Shown: piece by piece, positions 18,282-26,030 of the stretch
How positions within the stretch are numbered: position 1 is the stretch's first letter
How the letters are laid out: each line of letters begins with the position of its first letter
Assembly: GCA_030040895.1 (NCBI GenBank)
Contig: JASHSJ010000030.1
Span: 1 to 64,000, forward strand
Length of the DNA stretch: 64,000 nucleotides
Reading direction: 5' to 3'
Source of the DNA: Microcaldota archaeon
Lineage (GTDB): Archaea; Micrarchaeota; Micrarchaeia; Micrarchaeales; Micrarchaeaceae
The notes under the pieces: model-generated
What the model was told of the DNA's origin: nothing
Database searches by the model: none
What the model saw: only the letters and a program-made list of their open reading frames with translations
Position numbers and translations under genes: made by a program

Positions 18282-18887
18282 ATGAGAAACATAGTTATGC
18301 CTGGTGACATTGTCGCACAAATGCCGATGCAGCTGGAAAACGCATACGTGGATGAAGGAAAAACATACTCGAAGATACTGGGCATGTACGAAGAAGGAGC
18401 CAAGCTGATAATACCGCTCGAGGGGGCGTGGAACCCCAGGATCGACGACCTTGTTGTCGGCGTAGTTGTGAGCGCAAAGAACTTCGTATACGAAGTTGAC
18501 TTATCGTCCTTCATGAGAAGCATACTCATCGGGGGCAAGTTCGACACGAGGACCTACAAGCCGGGAGAGGTAATAGAAGCAATAGTGAAGGACGTGGAAG
18601 ACAGGAGGACAATAATACTTGACAGGCCGCGCACGCTTTATGGCGGATCGCTCCTCAACGTAAAGGCGGTAAAGATTCCAAGGATCATCGGAAAGAACGA
18701 CACCATGATAGGCCAGATAGCAAACGCAACGAAATGCACCATAGTGGTGGGCAAGAACGGAAACATTTGGCTTAAGGGAGGCGATATTGCGCTCGCAACA
18801 TATGCGATAAAGAAGGTAGAAAACGAGGCGCATACATCAGGACTCACTGAAAAGATCAAGGTCATGTTGGAAAATAGTAGCAAGTGA
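18282..18887 (+). CDS. Exosome RNA-binding subunit Rrp4
   Basis: The 201-residue protein carries an N-terminal domain (VMPGDIVAQM), an S1 domain in the middle (about 60-125) and a KH-type domain with IVVGKNGNIWLKGG near residue 155. Rrp4 sits on top of the Rrp41/Rrp42 hexamer and feeds RNA into it. The order SBDS-rrp4-rrp41-rrp42 is the conserved archaeal arrangement. rrp41 starts 4 nt downstream, with AGTGA of its ribosome site overlapping the rrp4 stop. Confidence 0.95.
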   Translation: MRNIVMPGDIVAQMPMQLENAYVDEGKTYSKILGMYEEGAKLIIPLEGAWNPRIDDLVVGVVVSAKNFVYEVDLSSFMRSILIGGKFDTRTYKPGEVIEAIVKDVEDRRTIILDRPRTLYGGSLLNVKAVKIPRIIGKNDTMIGQIANATKCTIVVGKNGNIWLKGGDIALATYAIKKVENEAHTSGLTEKIKVMLENSSK

Positions 18888-18891
18888 TTCA

Positions 18892-19647
18892 ATGGCAAGC
18901 AAAGCAAACAAGCCAGAGCTGATAGTAAACGGCAAGAGGCTTGACGGAAGGGACTTCGGAGATCTAAGATCTTTGACGATAGAGGCATCGGTTCTCAGGA
19001 ACGCTGATGGGTCTGCTTATCTGGAATGGGGCAACAACAAGGTCCTCGCAGCGGTATTTGGACCGAGGGAGGCAACTCCAAAGCACATGCAGGATCCAGC
19101 AAAGGCAATAGTGAAGTGCAGATACGCCATGGCTCCTTTCTCGAGCATAGGGGAGCATGGAAGGACGGGGCCAAACAGGAGGGCCATGGAGATATCGAAA
19201 GTAACGCAGGAAGCATTCGAGAACACAATAATGCTGACTGACTTCCCAGGAAGCGAGATCGACATATTCATAGAGATTCTTCAGAGTGATGGTGGAACAA
19301 GAGCAGCTGGGATAACAGCCGCATCAGTTGCACTGGCCAGTGCTGGAATCCATATGAAAGATCTCATATATGCGGTATCTGTTGGCAAGATCGGAGAACA
19401 TCTTGTTCTAGATCTCAATATGATCGAAGACAATTATTCTGACAGCGACATGCCGATGGCTTTCTCACCAAAAGATGAGAAGGTGTTGCTGCTGCAGATG
19501 GACGGAGACTTTTCAAAGGAAGAGGTAGCAAGGGCCATGAGAATGGGACTTGACGCTGGAAAGGTTATAAGCAAGGTGCAGAAAGATGCACTGCTGGCAG
19601 TTTATAGCAAGGCAGCTGCCGGCCAGAAACAGGAAAATGGTGCTTGA
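18892..19647 (+). CDS. Exosome catalytic subunit Rrp41
   Basis: The 251-residue RNase PH-fold protein is the catalytic subunit of the archaeal exosome, which degrades RNA by phosphorolysis. Features visible are the RLDGRDFGDLR start, the GEHGRTGPNRR RNA/phosphate loop near residue 85, and the SDSDMPMAF segment near residue 185, which holds the conserved Asp residues of the active site. It has the canonical position between rrp4 and rrp42. Confidence 0.96.
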   Translation: MASKANKPELIVNGKRLDGRDFGDLRSLTIEASVLRNADGSAYLEWGNNKVLAAVFGPREATPKHMQDPAKAIVKCRYAMAPFSSIGEHGRTGPNRRAMEISKVTQEAFENTIMLTDFPGSEIDIFIEILQSDGGTRAAGITAASVALASAGIHMKDLIYAVSVGKIGEHLVLDLNMIEDNYSDSDMPMAFSPKDEKVLLLQMDGDFSKEEVARAMRMGLDAGKVISKVQKDALLAVYSKAAAGQKQENGA

Positions 19648-19648
19648 A

Positions 19649-20431
19649 ATGGGAGCAATAGACATAGTAAAAGGACACTACATAAGGGAGCTAGCAGGCA
19701 AGGGAGTGAGAGAAGACGGACGAGGCCTTCTTGATTTCAGGAATTTAGTGATAAAGCCAAACGTTCTTGAGAACACTGAAGGATCAGCGCAGGTTGATCT
19801 TGGAGGAACGAGAGTTCTTTGTGGAGTTAAGCTGCAGGTAGAATCTCCTATGGATGATACTCCAGATCAGGGAAACTTGATCGTTAACTCTGAACTCCTA
19901 CCGCTCGCACATGCAGACTTTGAAGTAGGACCTCCAAGGCCTGAGGCAATAGAGTTGGCAAGAGTAGTTGACAGAGGAATAAGAGCAGCGAATTGCGTAA
20001 ACCTAACCGGACTTTTCATAGAAGCCGAGAAGGCGTGGAGTGTGTTCGTAGATCTTTATGTGCTGAACTATGATGGAAACCTCTTTGATGCGAGCTCAAC
20101 AGCTGCAATGGCTGCGCTAATGCACACTAAGGTTCCAAAGTATGAGAATGGAAAGGCCATATATTCAGAGAAGAAGAACGCCCTAAAGCTTGACAGCACT
20201 GTTGTGTCAACCACATTCGCAAAACTCGACAATACTCTGATGCTGGATCCAAGCATAAATGAGGAAATAGAATCCGATACAAGGGTCACTATAGCGAACG
20301 ATGGCAAAGTTGTCAGGGCAATGCAGAAAGGCAAGAGCGGAAGCTTCTCCACACAGGAAATAGAAACATTAGTAGATGTATCGCTAGGAAAGTATGGTGA
20401 AATAAGCAAGAAGCTTGAGCATACAAGATGA
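19649..20431 (+). CDS. Exosome subunit Rrp42
   Basis: The 260-residue RNase PH-like protein is the non-catalytic partner that alternates with Rrp41 in the ring. It has REDGRGLLDFRNL and EGSAQVDLGGTRVLCGVK as family marks. The frame is open from 19586, but ATG 19649 lies 2 nt after the rrp41 stop and 6 nt after GGTG, so it is the best start; ATG 19637 is the next candidate. The stop overlaps the region just before eL43. Confidence 0.95.
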   Translation: MGAIDIVKGHYIRELAGKGVREDGRGLLDFRNLVIKPNVLENTEGSAQVDLGGTRVLCGVKLQVESPMDDTPDQGNLIVNSELLPLAHADFEVGPPRPEAIELARVVDRGIRAANCVNLTGLFIEAEKAWSVFVDLYVLNYDGNLFDASSTAAMAALMHTKVPKYENGKAIYSEKKNALKLDSTVVSTTFAKLDNTLMLDPSINEEIESDTRVTIANDGKVVRAMQKGKSGSFSTQEIETLVDVSLGKYGEISKKLEHTR

Positions 20432-20435
20432 TGCC

Positions 20436-20675
20436 ATGGTTAATGCAAGCGTAAGATATGGAGCAAGTATAAGGAAAAGGCAGAAGGTAGTTGGCGCGAA
20501 GAAGAGCGCGCTCTACAAGTGCGAAGCGTGCGGCAGGATGACTGTCAAGAGGATCGGCACTAGCATATGGAAGTGCAAGCACTGCAACGCGACCTATGCC
20601 GGAGGGGCCTATTCAATGACAACGCCCGAGGGAGAAGTAGCAAGAAGAATCATAGAAGGAATAAAGAAGCAGTAA
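20436..20675 (+). CDS. Ribosomal protein eL43 (L37Ae)
   Basis: The 79-residue protein is a zinc-binding large-subunit ribosomal protein. It has the ASVRYGASIRKRQ N-terminus and four cysteines as CEACGR and CKHC. ATG 20436 is chosen over the upstream 20415 because it gives the family N-terminus and starts 4 nt after the rrp42 stop. Its place after rrp42 is conserved in archaea. Confidence 0.94.
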   Translation: MVNASVRYGASIRKRQKVVGAKKSALYKCEACGRMTVKRIGTSIWKCKHCNATYAGGAYSMTTPEGEVARRIIEGIKKQ

Positions 20676-20684
20676 TGATTTGTT

Positions 20685-21047
20685 ATGCCAAAGATATCTT
20701 TCAGTCCAATAGAAGAGCTCGTAATACACGAATACGTTAGCATTGAGCTTGACGATTTGCTAAGGGAGAGGGTAACTCCAGCGGGCAGCGTGCCGCTGTA
20801 TTGGTGCGACGGACTCCTATTCAGTTTCAGCTCACTCCCATGGACAAAGGATACCATCAAGGACTATATGACTGGTAAGATACACTGGGCTGAAACTCAC
20901 TATACTGTAATGGAGAAGTACAAGCCAGTGCTTGAGTTGAAAGACGAAAACTACCAGGCGCAGGTGAAGGTCAGGGTCATAGACACATCTAGATCGGCGT
21001 TGCACAAAGAATTTGTGAAATGGATAAAGGCAAGGAAAAACTTTTAA
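20685..21047 (+). CDS. Unknown protein inserted between eL43 and rpoP
   Basis: The 120-residue soluble protein has no recognised domain. It appears mixed alpha/beta with an N-terminal PIEELVIHEYVSIE segment, a central SLPWTKDTIKDYMTGKIHW region and a basic C-terminus (WIKARKNF). eL43 and rpoP are normally adjacent in archaea, so this gene is an insertion in an otherwise conserved operon. It is spaced 9 nt after eL43 and 19 nt before rpoP, so it is likely co-expressed with RNA-processing and transcription genes. Confidence 0.7.
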   Translation: MPKISFSPIEELVIHEYVSIELDDLLRERVTPAGSVPLYWCDGLLFSFSSLPWTKDTIKDYMTGKIHWAETHYTVMEKYKPVLELKDENYQAQVKVRVIDTSRSALHKEFVKWIKARKNF

Positions 21048-21066
21048 TGATTAAAAAAGAAGTGAT

Positions 21067-21201
21067 ATGATGGGATACGTTTGTGCTAAATGCGGGAAAA
21101 AGATAAAGACTCTTGACAAGTTCGCGAGATGCGCATTCTGCGGAAACAGGATTCTTGTCAAGGAAAGGCCAAATGTGGCAAAGGAAGTAAGCACTGATTG
21201 A
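21067..21201 (+). CDS. rpoP: DNA-directed RNA polymerase subunit P (Rpo12)
   Basis: This short gene encodes 44 residues, MMGYVCAKCGKKIKTLDK followed by FARCAFCGNRI. Cysteines 6, 9, 22 and 25 form the zinc ribbon of archaeal Rpo12 / eukaryotic Rpb12. The protein helps hold the Rpo3-Rpo10 assembly platform. AGTGAT ends directly at the ATG; a second ATG follows at once. It closes the exosome superoperon. Confidence 0.92.
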   Translation: MMGYVCAKCGKKIKTLDKFARCAFCGNRILVKERPNVAKEVSTD

Positions 21202-21206
21202 ACTTG

Positions 21207-21461
21207 CTATTTTCCGACCAGTGGGCCGGCCGTGACTATTATAGTTTCGGCAACGCTTTTTACTCTTTCATACTTTATGCTGCTCTTCTTCAGCATCGCA
21301 GCTGTGTTCTGGGCCCTTATGAGCTCTTCCATCTTTGTCAGGAGCAGGCTTGAGACATTGCCGCTGTCGAAGTCAAGAATGACATCTTCTACCATCCCTA
21401 CCATCTGTCCGGAATTAGTTATTATCTTCTTGCCGTAGAGCTCTGATACCAGTATCGCCAT
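21207..21461 (-). CDS. PRC-barrel domain protein
   Basis: The 84-residue protein is a single PRC-barrel: LVSELYGKKIITNSGQMVGM, then EDVILDFDSG and a C-terminal strand. Small archaeal PRC-barrel proteins are common; links to cell division (CdpB-type) and to RNA metabolism are known for some. The ATG follows AAGGTGAAATC. It is third in an operon after the histone and a zinc-ribbon protein, and it converges on rpoP. Confidence 0.85.
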   Translation of the reverse strand: MAILVSELYGKKIITNSGQMVGMVEDVILDFDSGNVSSLLLTKMEELIRAQNTAAMLKKSSIKYERVKSVAETIIVTAGPLVGK

Positions 21462-21465
21462 GATT

Positions 21466-22020
21466 TCACCTTATGCACACAATCCTTTTGGATGCAAATA
21501 TTCTTATTATGTACTCCTTCAGCTCTTTCCTGAAAGCCTCTTTGTCGGCTTGCATCTGGCGCTGTTCCGGACCCTTGAAAAGGTCGATGTTGCCAGAAAC
21601 AAGATGATCCAGATATTCGTCTGTCAGGTAGTAGCTCCGCTTTCCGCACTTGTTGCACTTGTACACCGGCATTACAGGTATATTGGTGATTTTGCCTTCC
21701 TTGCGCTCCACTTCCAGCAAAAGTCCGGTTTCATTGCAAGAAGGGCAATTCTTGCTGAGCGCAACTTCATGCATATCATCATGACCTTCTATTGCGATCC
21801 TCTCAGAGTCAACAAAGTCACTGACGCACTTGTCTATTACTGAAATGCTGTTTAGGCATTCGAAGAAGTCGCGCCTGACTATTGCTCCCTCTCCATTGAA
21901 TATAGTATGCATGACACCGTTCGAGATTGGCTCCCACATTGCTACTCTGGTGCCTGAGCTTTGGCTGTAGTCTATCCTGACTGCCCCATCTTTTCCTCTA
22001 GAAAGCCTGCTCGGCCCCAT
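21466..22020 (-). CDS. Zinc-ribbon protein of unknown function
   Basis: The 184-residue protein has two CxxC pairs, NCPSC and YKCNKCGK, about 30 residues apart, forming a probable zinc ribbon in the middle. The C-terminal 45 residues are charged and helical. No enzymatic motif is seen. Its ATG directly follows the histone stop, and the end of the histone gene (GGTGGATAG) doubles as its ribosome site. Co-expression with a histone suggests a DNA- or RNA-binding role, but this is inference. Confidence 0.7.
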   Translation of the reverse strand: MGPSRLSRGKDGAVRIDYSQSSGTRVAMWEPISNGVMHTIFNGEGAIVRRDFFECLNSISVIDKCVSDFVDSERIAIEGHDDMHEVALSKNCPSCNETGLLLEVERKEGKITNIPVMPVYKCNKCGKRSYYLTDEYLDHLVSGNIDLFKGPEQRQMQADKEAFRKELKEYIIRIFASKRIVCIR

Positions 22021-22230
22021 CTATCCACCAAATTTCAATCTGTAAGTGTCTATGTCTTCCTCCTCCACAGTATCCCTTCTCTCCTTCTTCGCACGCTTCA
22101 CGGCGAACCTTGCAATCATGGTTGCCTTCTTTTCCAGCATCTTGGCTATGGCATCGGCAGCGTCGTCGCTTATCTTGACCTTTGCCTTTGCCTGCACTAT
22201 CTTCTTTATCGTTGCATTTGATATTTTCAC
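22021..22230 (-). CDS. Archaeal histone
   Basis: The 69-residue protein is a single histone fold: alpha1, then KVKISDDAADAIAKMLEKKA (long alpha2), ending with the RDTVEEEDID loop and alpha3. The R-x-T pair (RDT) conserved in DNA-binding loop L2 is present. It wraps or bridges DNA as a dimer. GTG 22230 is chosen because GAGTG lies 6 nt upstream; GTG 22239 is the longer alternative. It is the first gene of an operon with a zinc-ribbon and a PRC-barrel protein. Confidence 0.92.
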   Translation of the reverse strand: MKISNATIKKIVQAKAKVKISDDAADAIAKMLEKKATMIARFAVKRAKKERRDTVEEEDIDTYRLKFGG

Positions 22231-22404
22231 GTTCAGCACTCAAGATCGTCTTCACAGCATAAGCTCAGTGTAGTGCACTATCATCATTAATATGTAATAG
22301 TTTTCAAATAATAAAAATGTTGCTTTTGCAGGACTTTTACCTATTTCGCAAAATAATCCTGATAATATTTTTAAGCATTAGCGCATAATATGATTGGGGA
22401 CAAA

Positions 22405-22560
22405 ATGGGAAATCAAAAAGTAATTGCACCTCCTTCTGCAAAAAACCACATTCCTGGGAGGAGACCAAGACTTGAGGAAAGCCTATTAGCAGATGAAGAG
22501 CCGGCTACCAAGACTGAACGCGAATTTGTTATGCGCTTTGCAGTTCAGAAGAGGCCCTAG
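22405..22560 (+). CDS. Possible 51-residue protein
   Basis: The open frame encodes 51 residues, basic and proline-containing (PGRRPRLEES in the middle). No family is recognised. A TATA-like ATATTTTTAAG at 22365-22375 lies 30-40 nt upstream and GGGGA precedes the ATG. The frame is too short to judge by coding statistics, so it may be a small lineage-specific protein or chance. Confidence 0.4.
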   Translation: MGNQKVIAPPSAKNHIPGRRPRLEESLLADEEPATKTEREFVMRFAVQKRP

Positions 22561-22604
22561 ATACCTTATATCTTGTACTCAAGGCCTCGGACTGATAACT
22601 GGCT

Positions 22605-22718
22605 TCAGAGCTCTCCTACCCTTCTCTTCTGCGCTCGCTTCAAGCGTTTCCGCCTCTTTTTCTTCCACTTCCAGCGCATTCTTCCCTTCTTCTTCCACTT
22701 CCTTGGTATGCTTCCCAA
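22605..22718 (-). CDS. Ribosomal protein eL41
   Basis: The 37-residue very basic peptide contains PRKWKKKGRMRWKWKKKR and then RLKR, a pattern I recognise as archaeal eL41, a single helix at the ribosomal subunit interface. The start is TTG 22718: GGTG lies 6 nt upstream on the minus strand and an in-frame TAA lies 2 codons before. ATG 22679 would cut off the conserved PRKWKKKGR segment. A TATA element at 22756-22761 predicts a short leader. The gene is easily missed because of size and start codon. Confidence 0.8.
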   Translation of the reverse strand: MGSIPRKWKKKGRMRWKWKKKRRKRLKRAQKRRVGEL

Positions 22719-22755
22719 ATATTACACCGAAACTTTAGTTATTCGCAACGAGGAT

Positions 22756-22761
22756 TTATAA
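22756..22761. promoter_or_regulatory. Palindromic TATA element between eL41 and a surface-protein gene
   Basis: TTATAA is centred 33 nt before ATG 22792 (plus) and 40 nt before TTG 22718 (minus). The plus gene lacks a ribosome site and would be nearly leaderless; the minus gene would have a leader of about 14 nt containing GGTG. One element could serve both directions. Confidence 0.5.
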
Positions 22762-22791
22762 GCTTGCACATTATATTTTACTTGCGATAGA

Positions 22792-23844
22792 ATGGCTGCG
22801 TTGAGGGCACTGCTAATAGTTGTCATAGCGATCGCTATAGTGTTTGCGCTCTACTACTTCACCGTGGCAGGAAAGTCGACAAATACCGCCCATGCTTCAA
22901 CAATAACAGTGTCTCCCAAGTCAACGAGCAGCTCGTCAACCAGCACTGTCGGGATACAGTATGGGCCTTGCAACAACTTCGAGCTCTTTACGACCAATCT
23001 CAGCAACACTGTTACTACGGAATGCTATTGGGGAGGAGGACCAGTTGGCATATGGGTCAGCGGCGGGATAACCGGCAAGGAGACTGCCACTATAACCGGA
23101 GTAAGCGACAACATCGTATACGTTAACCAGACTTCAGCGTACCCGTGCGTGACTTACTTCACTAACCTCACTCTTCCAAACCAATATTACACGGTATCAT
23201 TGACCACCGGGGCGCATACAAGCAGCGGGCTTGAGACAACACAATGTTACTACGCGTACGTTGGGATAAACCAAACCCTATCGCCGCCCGCACAGGTATA
23301 TCAGCAGGTCTACAACGGAGGCTTTTCTGATGGAAAATACACTGGATGGACGGTAAATGACACTGGCTTTGGGACAAAGCCGCTCAACATAACATACGCT
23401 GATACTGCAAACGTGAACTGCTACCTATCGGCGCCTTGGCGCAACTACAATGGAACGTATTTTGCCACTACGTTCAACTGCGGCCTCAGCAACGCACCCG
23501 GCAATATAACATCATCGCCGTTCTATGCGAGGCTGCCCTTCCTGAACTTCCAGATAATAAGCCCGGATGACAAGCTCGACTACATACAGGTACTCTACAA
23601 TGGCACTCCTTACATAACCGCTTGGTACAACACCTACAATGTCACCATTTCCGCTAATTCGGCATCACTGTTCCAGAACGCCAGCATTCCGCTGGTAAAT
23701 GTAATCAACAAACCGATACAGATAAGGGTGGTTGCCAGAACCCTGGCACAGCAGAGATTCATCGCTGTTGGCGATTTCAGGATCTCAAGTGTACCGGTCC
23801 AGAGCGTGCAGCCGTCGAACATAACGTTCGCCCCTGGCTCGTGA
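22792..23844 (+). CDS. Membrane-anchored extracellular protein, unknown
   Basis: The 350-residue protein has an N-terminal membrane helix (residues 5-25) followed by a Ser/Thr-rich linker (about 35-52) and a large exported domain with many Asn-X-Ser/Thr sites and paired cysteines. The second half contains a NGGFSDGKYTGWTVNDTGFG segment typical of carbohydrate-binding-like or PEP-CTERM-type beta sandwiches. It probably stands on the cell surface and may be glycosylated. No catalytic motif is visible. Its TATA element is at 22756. Confidence 0.7.
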   Translation: MAALRALLIVVIAIAIVFALYYFTVAGKSTNTAHASTITVSPKSTSSSSTSTVGIQYGPCNNFELFTTNLSNTVTTECYWGGGPVGIWVSGGITGKETATITGVSDNIVYVNQTSAYPCVTYFTNLTLPNQYYTVSLTTGAHTSSGLETTQCYYAYVGINQTLSPPAQVYQQVYNGGFSDGKYTGWTVNDTGFGTKPLNITYADTANVNCYLSAPWRNYNGTYFATTFNCGLSNAPGNITSSPFYARLPFLNFQIISPDDKLDYIQVLYNGTPYITAWYNTYNVTISANSASLFQNASIPLVNVINKPIQIRVVARTLAQQRFIAVGDFRISSVPVQSVQPSNITFAPGS

Positions 23845-24363
23845 TCAGGGCTTCTGCTCCTTGGCCTTTTCCGCGAGCTTCCTGCCTATCTCTGCCCTTT
23901 GCTCGAGGTTGCGCTTTACCTGCTCAAGGTCCTCAGGCTTCATTATCTTCTCCAATATGTACCTTGAATAGTCAACAGCTATCTGTGACATGTCCATGAG
24001 CATTGACTGCAGTTCGCTGGGCTTGAGCCTGATCTCCTTCTCGGGCCTGAGCACCTCTATGCCCGCCGGAGCGTACTTGAAAATAGTATTTATCAGGTAT
24101 TGAAGATTCTCAAACAGGACAGTTACGACGCCGCTGGTCGTATACACCCCATGACTTTCTACGGGTTCCTCGATTGATCCGTACACGTAAACAACTCCCT
24201 TCTCCTTCATTAGCCTCTCGTTGATGAGATCCAGCATCAGGGGCTGCAGCTTCTCCTTCTCCTTTTCCTGCATGTCAAAATACATCCTTATTAGCATGCC
24301 TCCTTTCGATATCTTCTCTTCCGTGAGTTTTTCCACATCGTTCTTTGCCATTGTACCACTCAT
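23845..24363 (-). CDS. Unknown soluble protein downstream of hisS
   Basis: The 172-residue protein is charged and mostly helical, with a central beta-like section (GVVYVYGSIEEPVE) and a long C-terminal helix (EDLEQVKRNLEQRAEIGRKL). No family is recognised. Its ATG overlaps the hisS stop as ATGA, so it is translationally coupled to hisS. ATG 24351, four codons in, is an alternative start. A lineage-specific role near translation is possible. Confidence 0.65.
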   Translation of the reverse strand: MSGTMAKNDVEKLTEEKISKGGMLIRMYFDMQEKEKEKLQPLMLDLINERLMKEKGVVYVYGSIEEPVESHGVYTTSGVVTVLFENLQYLINTIFKYAPAGIEVLRPEKEIRLKPSELQSMLMDMSQIAVDYSRYILEKIMKPEDLEQVKRNLEQRAEIGRKLAEKAKEQKP

Positions 24364-25643
24364 CTGTTTCTCTGGACTATTGTTACAGCGTCTTCTGGGG
24401 TAAGAAGGTTTTCGGTTCCATCGACAAGGTTCTTCAGCTTCAGCTTTCCCTCCTTTTCCTCACCATCGCCGATTATTGCGGCATACTTGAACCTCATTGA
24501 GTTTGCATACGAGAGCTGGTTTGATATGTTCCTGTCGCTGACATTTATGTCTATCGCTATTCCGCTCTCTCTCAGCTGGTTTGCTATCTTGAGCGCGTAT
24601 GCGTAGTTGCTTGGCTTCACCCACGCAACGAAAACCGGGGCGTACGTGTACCTATCGGATTTCGTATATCCCATTATTGCAAGAAGCCTGTCTATGCCTA
24701 TCGAGCATCCGACCGCCGGAAGCGGCCTGTTGCCCATCATGCCTATCAGATTGTCATATCTTCCTCCTCCCCCGATTGAATCTTTTGCAACATCCCCCTC
24801 TCCGACTATCTTGAACTCCACTACCATATCGGTATAGTAGTCAAAGCCCCTGGCAAGAGAGAAGTCAAGAATAACATCCCCTTTTATGCTGTACAGGGAC
24901 AGCAGAGAAATGAGTTCGTTCATCTCTGATTGCGGGGCCTTGTCGTCCAGATATCTTTCTACGTGCTGGAGTTTTTCTGTGTTGGACCCGCCCAGGCTTA
25001 CTAGCTCGTCCACTTTTGCAACCGCATCGTTGCCAATGCCGAGGCCCCTCAGCTGCTCGAGAACTCCGTCCCTTCCTATCTTCTCCAGCTTGTCTATCGC
25101 CCTGAGCACTGGCATGATCAGCTCCTGCTTTATCCCTATCTTTGCAAAGAAAGCGTTCATGAACTTCCTGTTGTTGAGCAGCACCCTGTACTTTATTCCC
25201 ATAATATCGAAGAATGTTGCCGCTGTTGCTATGACCTCGGCGTCTGACGCTGGGCTCCTGGTTCCCACTATGTCAACATCGGCCTGTGTGAACTCCCAAT
25301 ACCTTCCTTTCTGCGGCTCCTCCCTCCTCCAGCACTTGCCTATGTAGTACCTCTTGAAAGGAAGCGGTATTTCTTGGTGCATGCTGATATATCTTGCCAA
25401 TGACATTGTATGGTCATACCTAAGGCCAAGATCGTCGTTCTTCAGCTCGAAAATCAGCTTTGTATCCTCCCCTATGCCCCCCTTTGACTTGAGCAGAGCC
25501 ATCTTCTCGAAGTTTGGAGTGTCTATTGATATGAAGCCGAACTGCTGGAATATGACCTCAAGCTTCTTTAGCACTTCGTTCTTGAAAAGGGCCTCGTTGG
25601 GCAGCAGGTCTCTAACTCCTCTAGGAAATGGGATATCTGCCAT
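24360..25643 (-). CDS. hisS: Histidyl-tRNA synthetase
   Basis: The 427-residue class II synthetase charges tRNA-His. Motif 2 is seen in YIGKCWRREEPQKGRYWEF, the histidine-specific loop in LARGFDYYTD, and motif 3 in VGCSIGIDRLL. The C-terminal 90 residues form the anticodon-binding domain. GTGATGGTAAA precedes the ATG. It lies between a thioredoxin gene and an unknown gene in the secY operon. Confidence 0.96.
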   Translation of the reverse strand: MADIPFPRGVRDLLPNEALFKNEVLKKLEVIFQQFGFISIDTPNFEKMALLKSKGGIGEDTKLIFELKNDDLGLRYDHTMSLARYISMHQEIPLPFKRYYIGKCWRREEPQKGRYWEFTQADVDIVGTRSPASDAEVIATAATFFDIMGIKYRVLLNNRKFMNAFFAKIGIKQELIMPVLRAIDKLEKIGRDGVLEQLRGLGIGNDAVAKVDELVSLGGSNTEKLQHVERYLDDKAPQSEMNELISLLSLYSIKGDVILDFSLARGFDYYTDMVVEFKIVGEGDVAKDSIGGGGRYDNLIGMMGNRPLPAVGCSIGIDRLLAIMGYTKSDRYTYAPVFVAWVKPSNYAYALKIANQLRESGIAIDINVSDRNISNQLSYANSMRFKYAAIIGDGEEKEGKLKLKNLVDGTENLLTPEDAVTIVQRNR

Positions 25644-25659
25644 TTTACCATCACTGCGA

Positions 25660-25980
25660 TCAGAGGTTCTTATCTATCCACTTCTTGAGCGTGTCCTTTG
25701 GAACTGCGCCGACGTTCATCGCCTTAGTCTTGCCGTTCACTATGAGCAGCGCAGTTGGTATGCTCATTATGTTGTATCTTCTTGCTATGCCCTCATTAGC
25801 GTCAGCATCCACCTTCACGAACTTGACCTTGCCCTCATATTCCTTTGAAACCTCCTCGATTATGGGAGAAAAGATTCTGCACGGCCCGCACCAGGTCGCC
25901 CATATGTCAACGAGCACCGGCATCTTCGACTTTATTACCTCCTCTTCAAAAGAAGCTTCATTCACATCTGATACTGCCAT
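25660..25980 (-). CDS. Thioredoxin
   Basis: The 106-residue protein is a classical thioredoxin with active site WCGPC (Cys31 and Cys34) and the cis-proline in SIPTALLIV. It reduces disulfides in the cytosol. ATG 25980 is preferred; GTG 25989 is part of the ribosome site GTGATATCA. It sits between secY and hisS. Candidate clients in this window include MsrA, which needs a thiol reductant. Confidence 0.93.
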   Translation of the reverse strand: MAVSDVNEASFEEEVIKSKMPVLVDIWATWCGPCRIFSPIIEEVSKEYEGKVKFVKVDADANEGIARRYNIMSIPTALLIVNGKTKAMNVGAVPKDTLKKWIDKNL

Positions 25981-26030
25981 TGATATCACTATTGTTTTCC
26001 TGTTTCTGTCCTTTTATTACTTTTGCTTTC

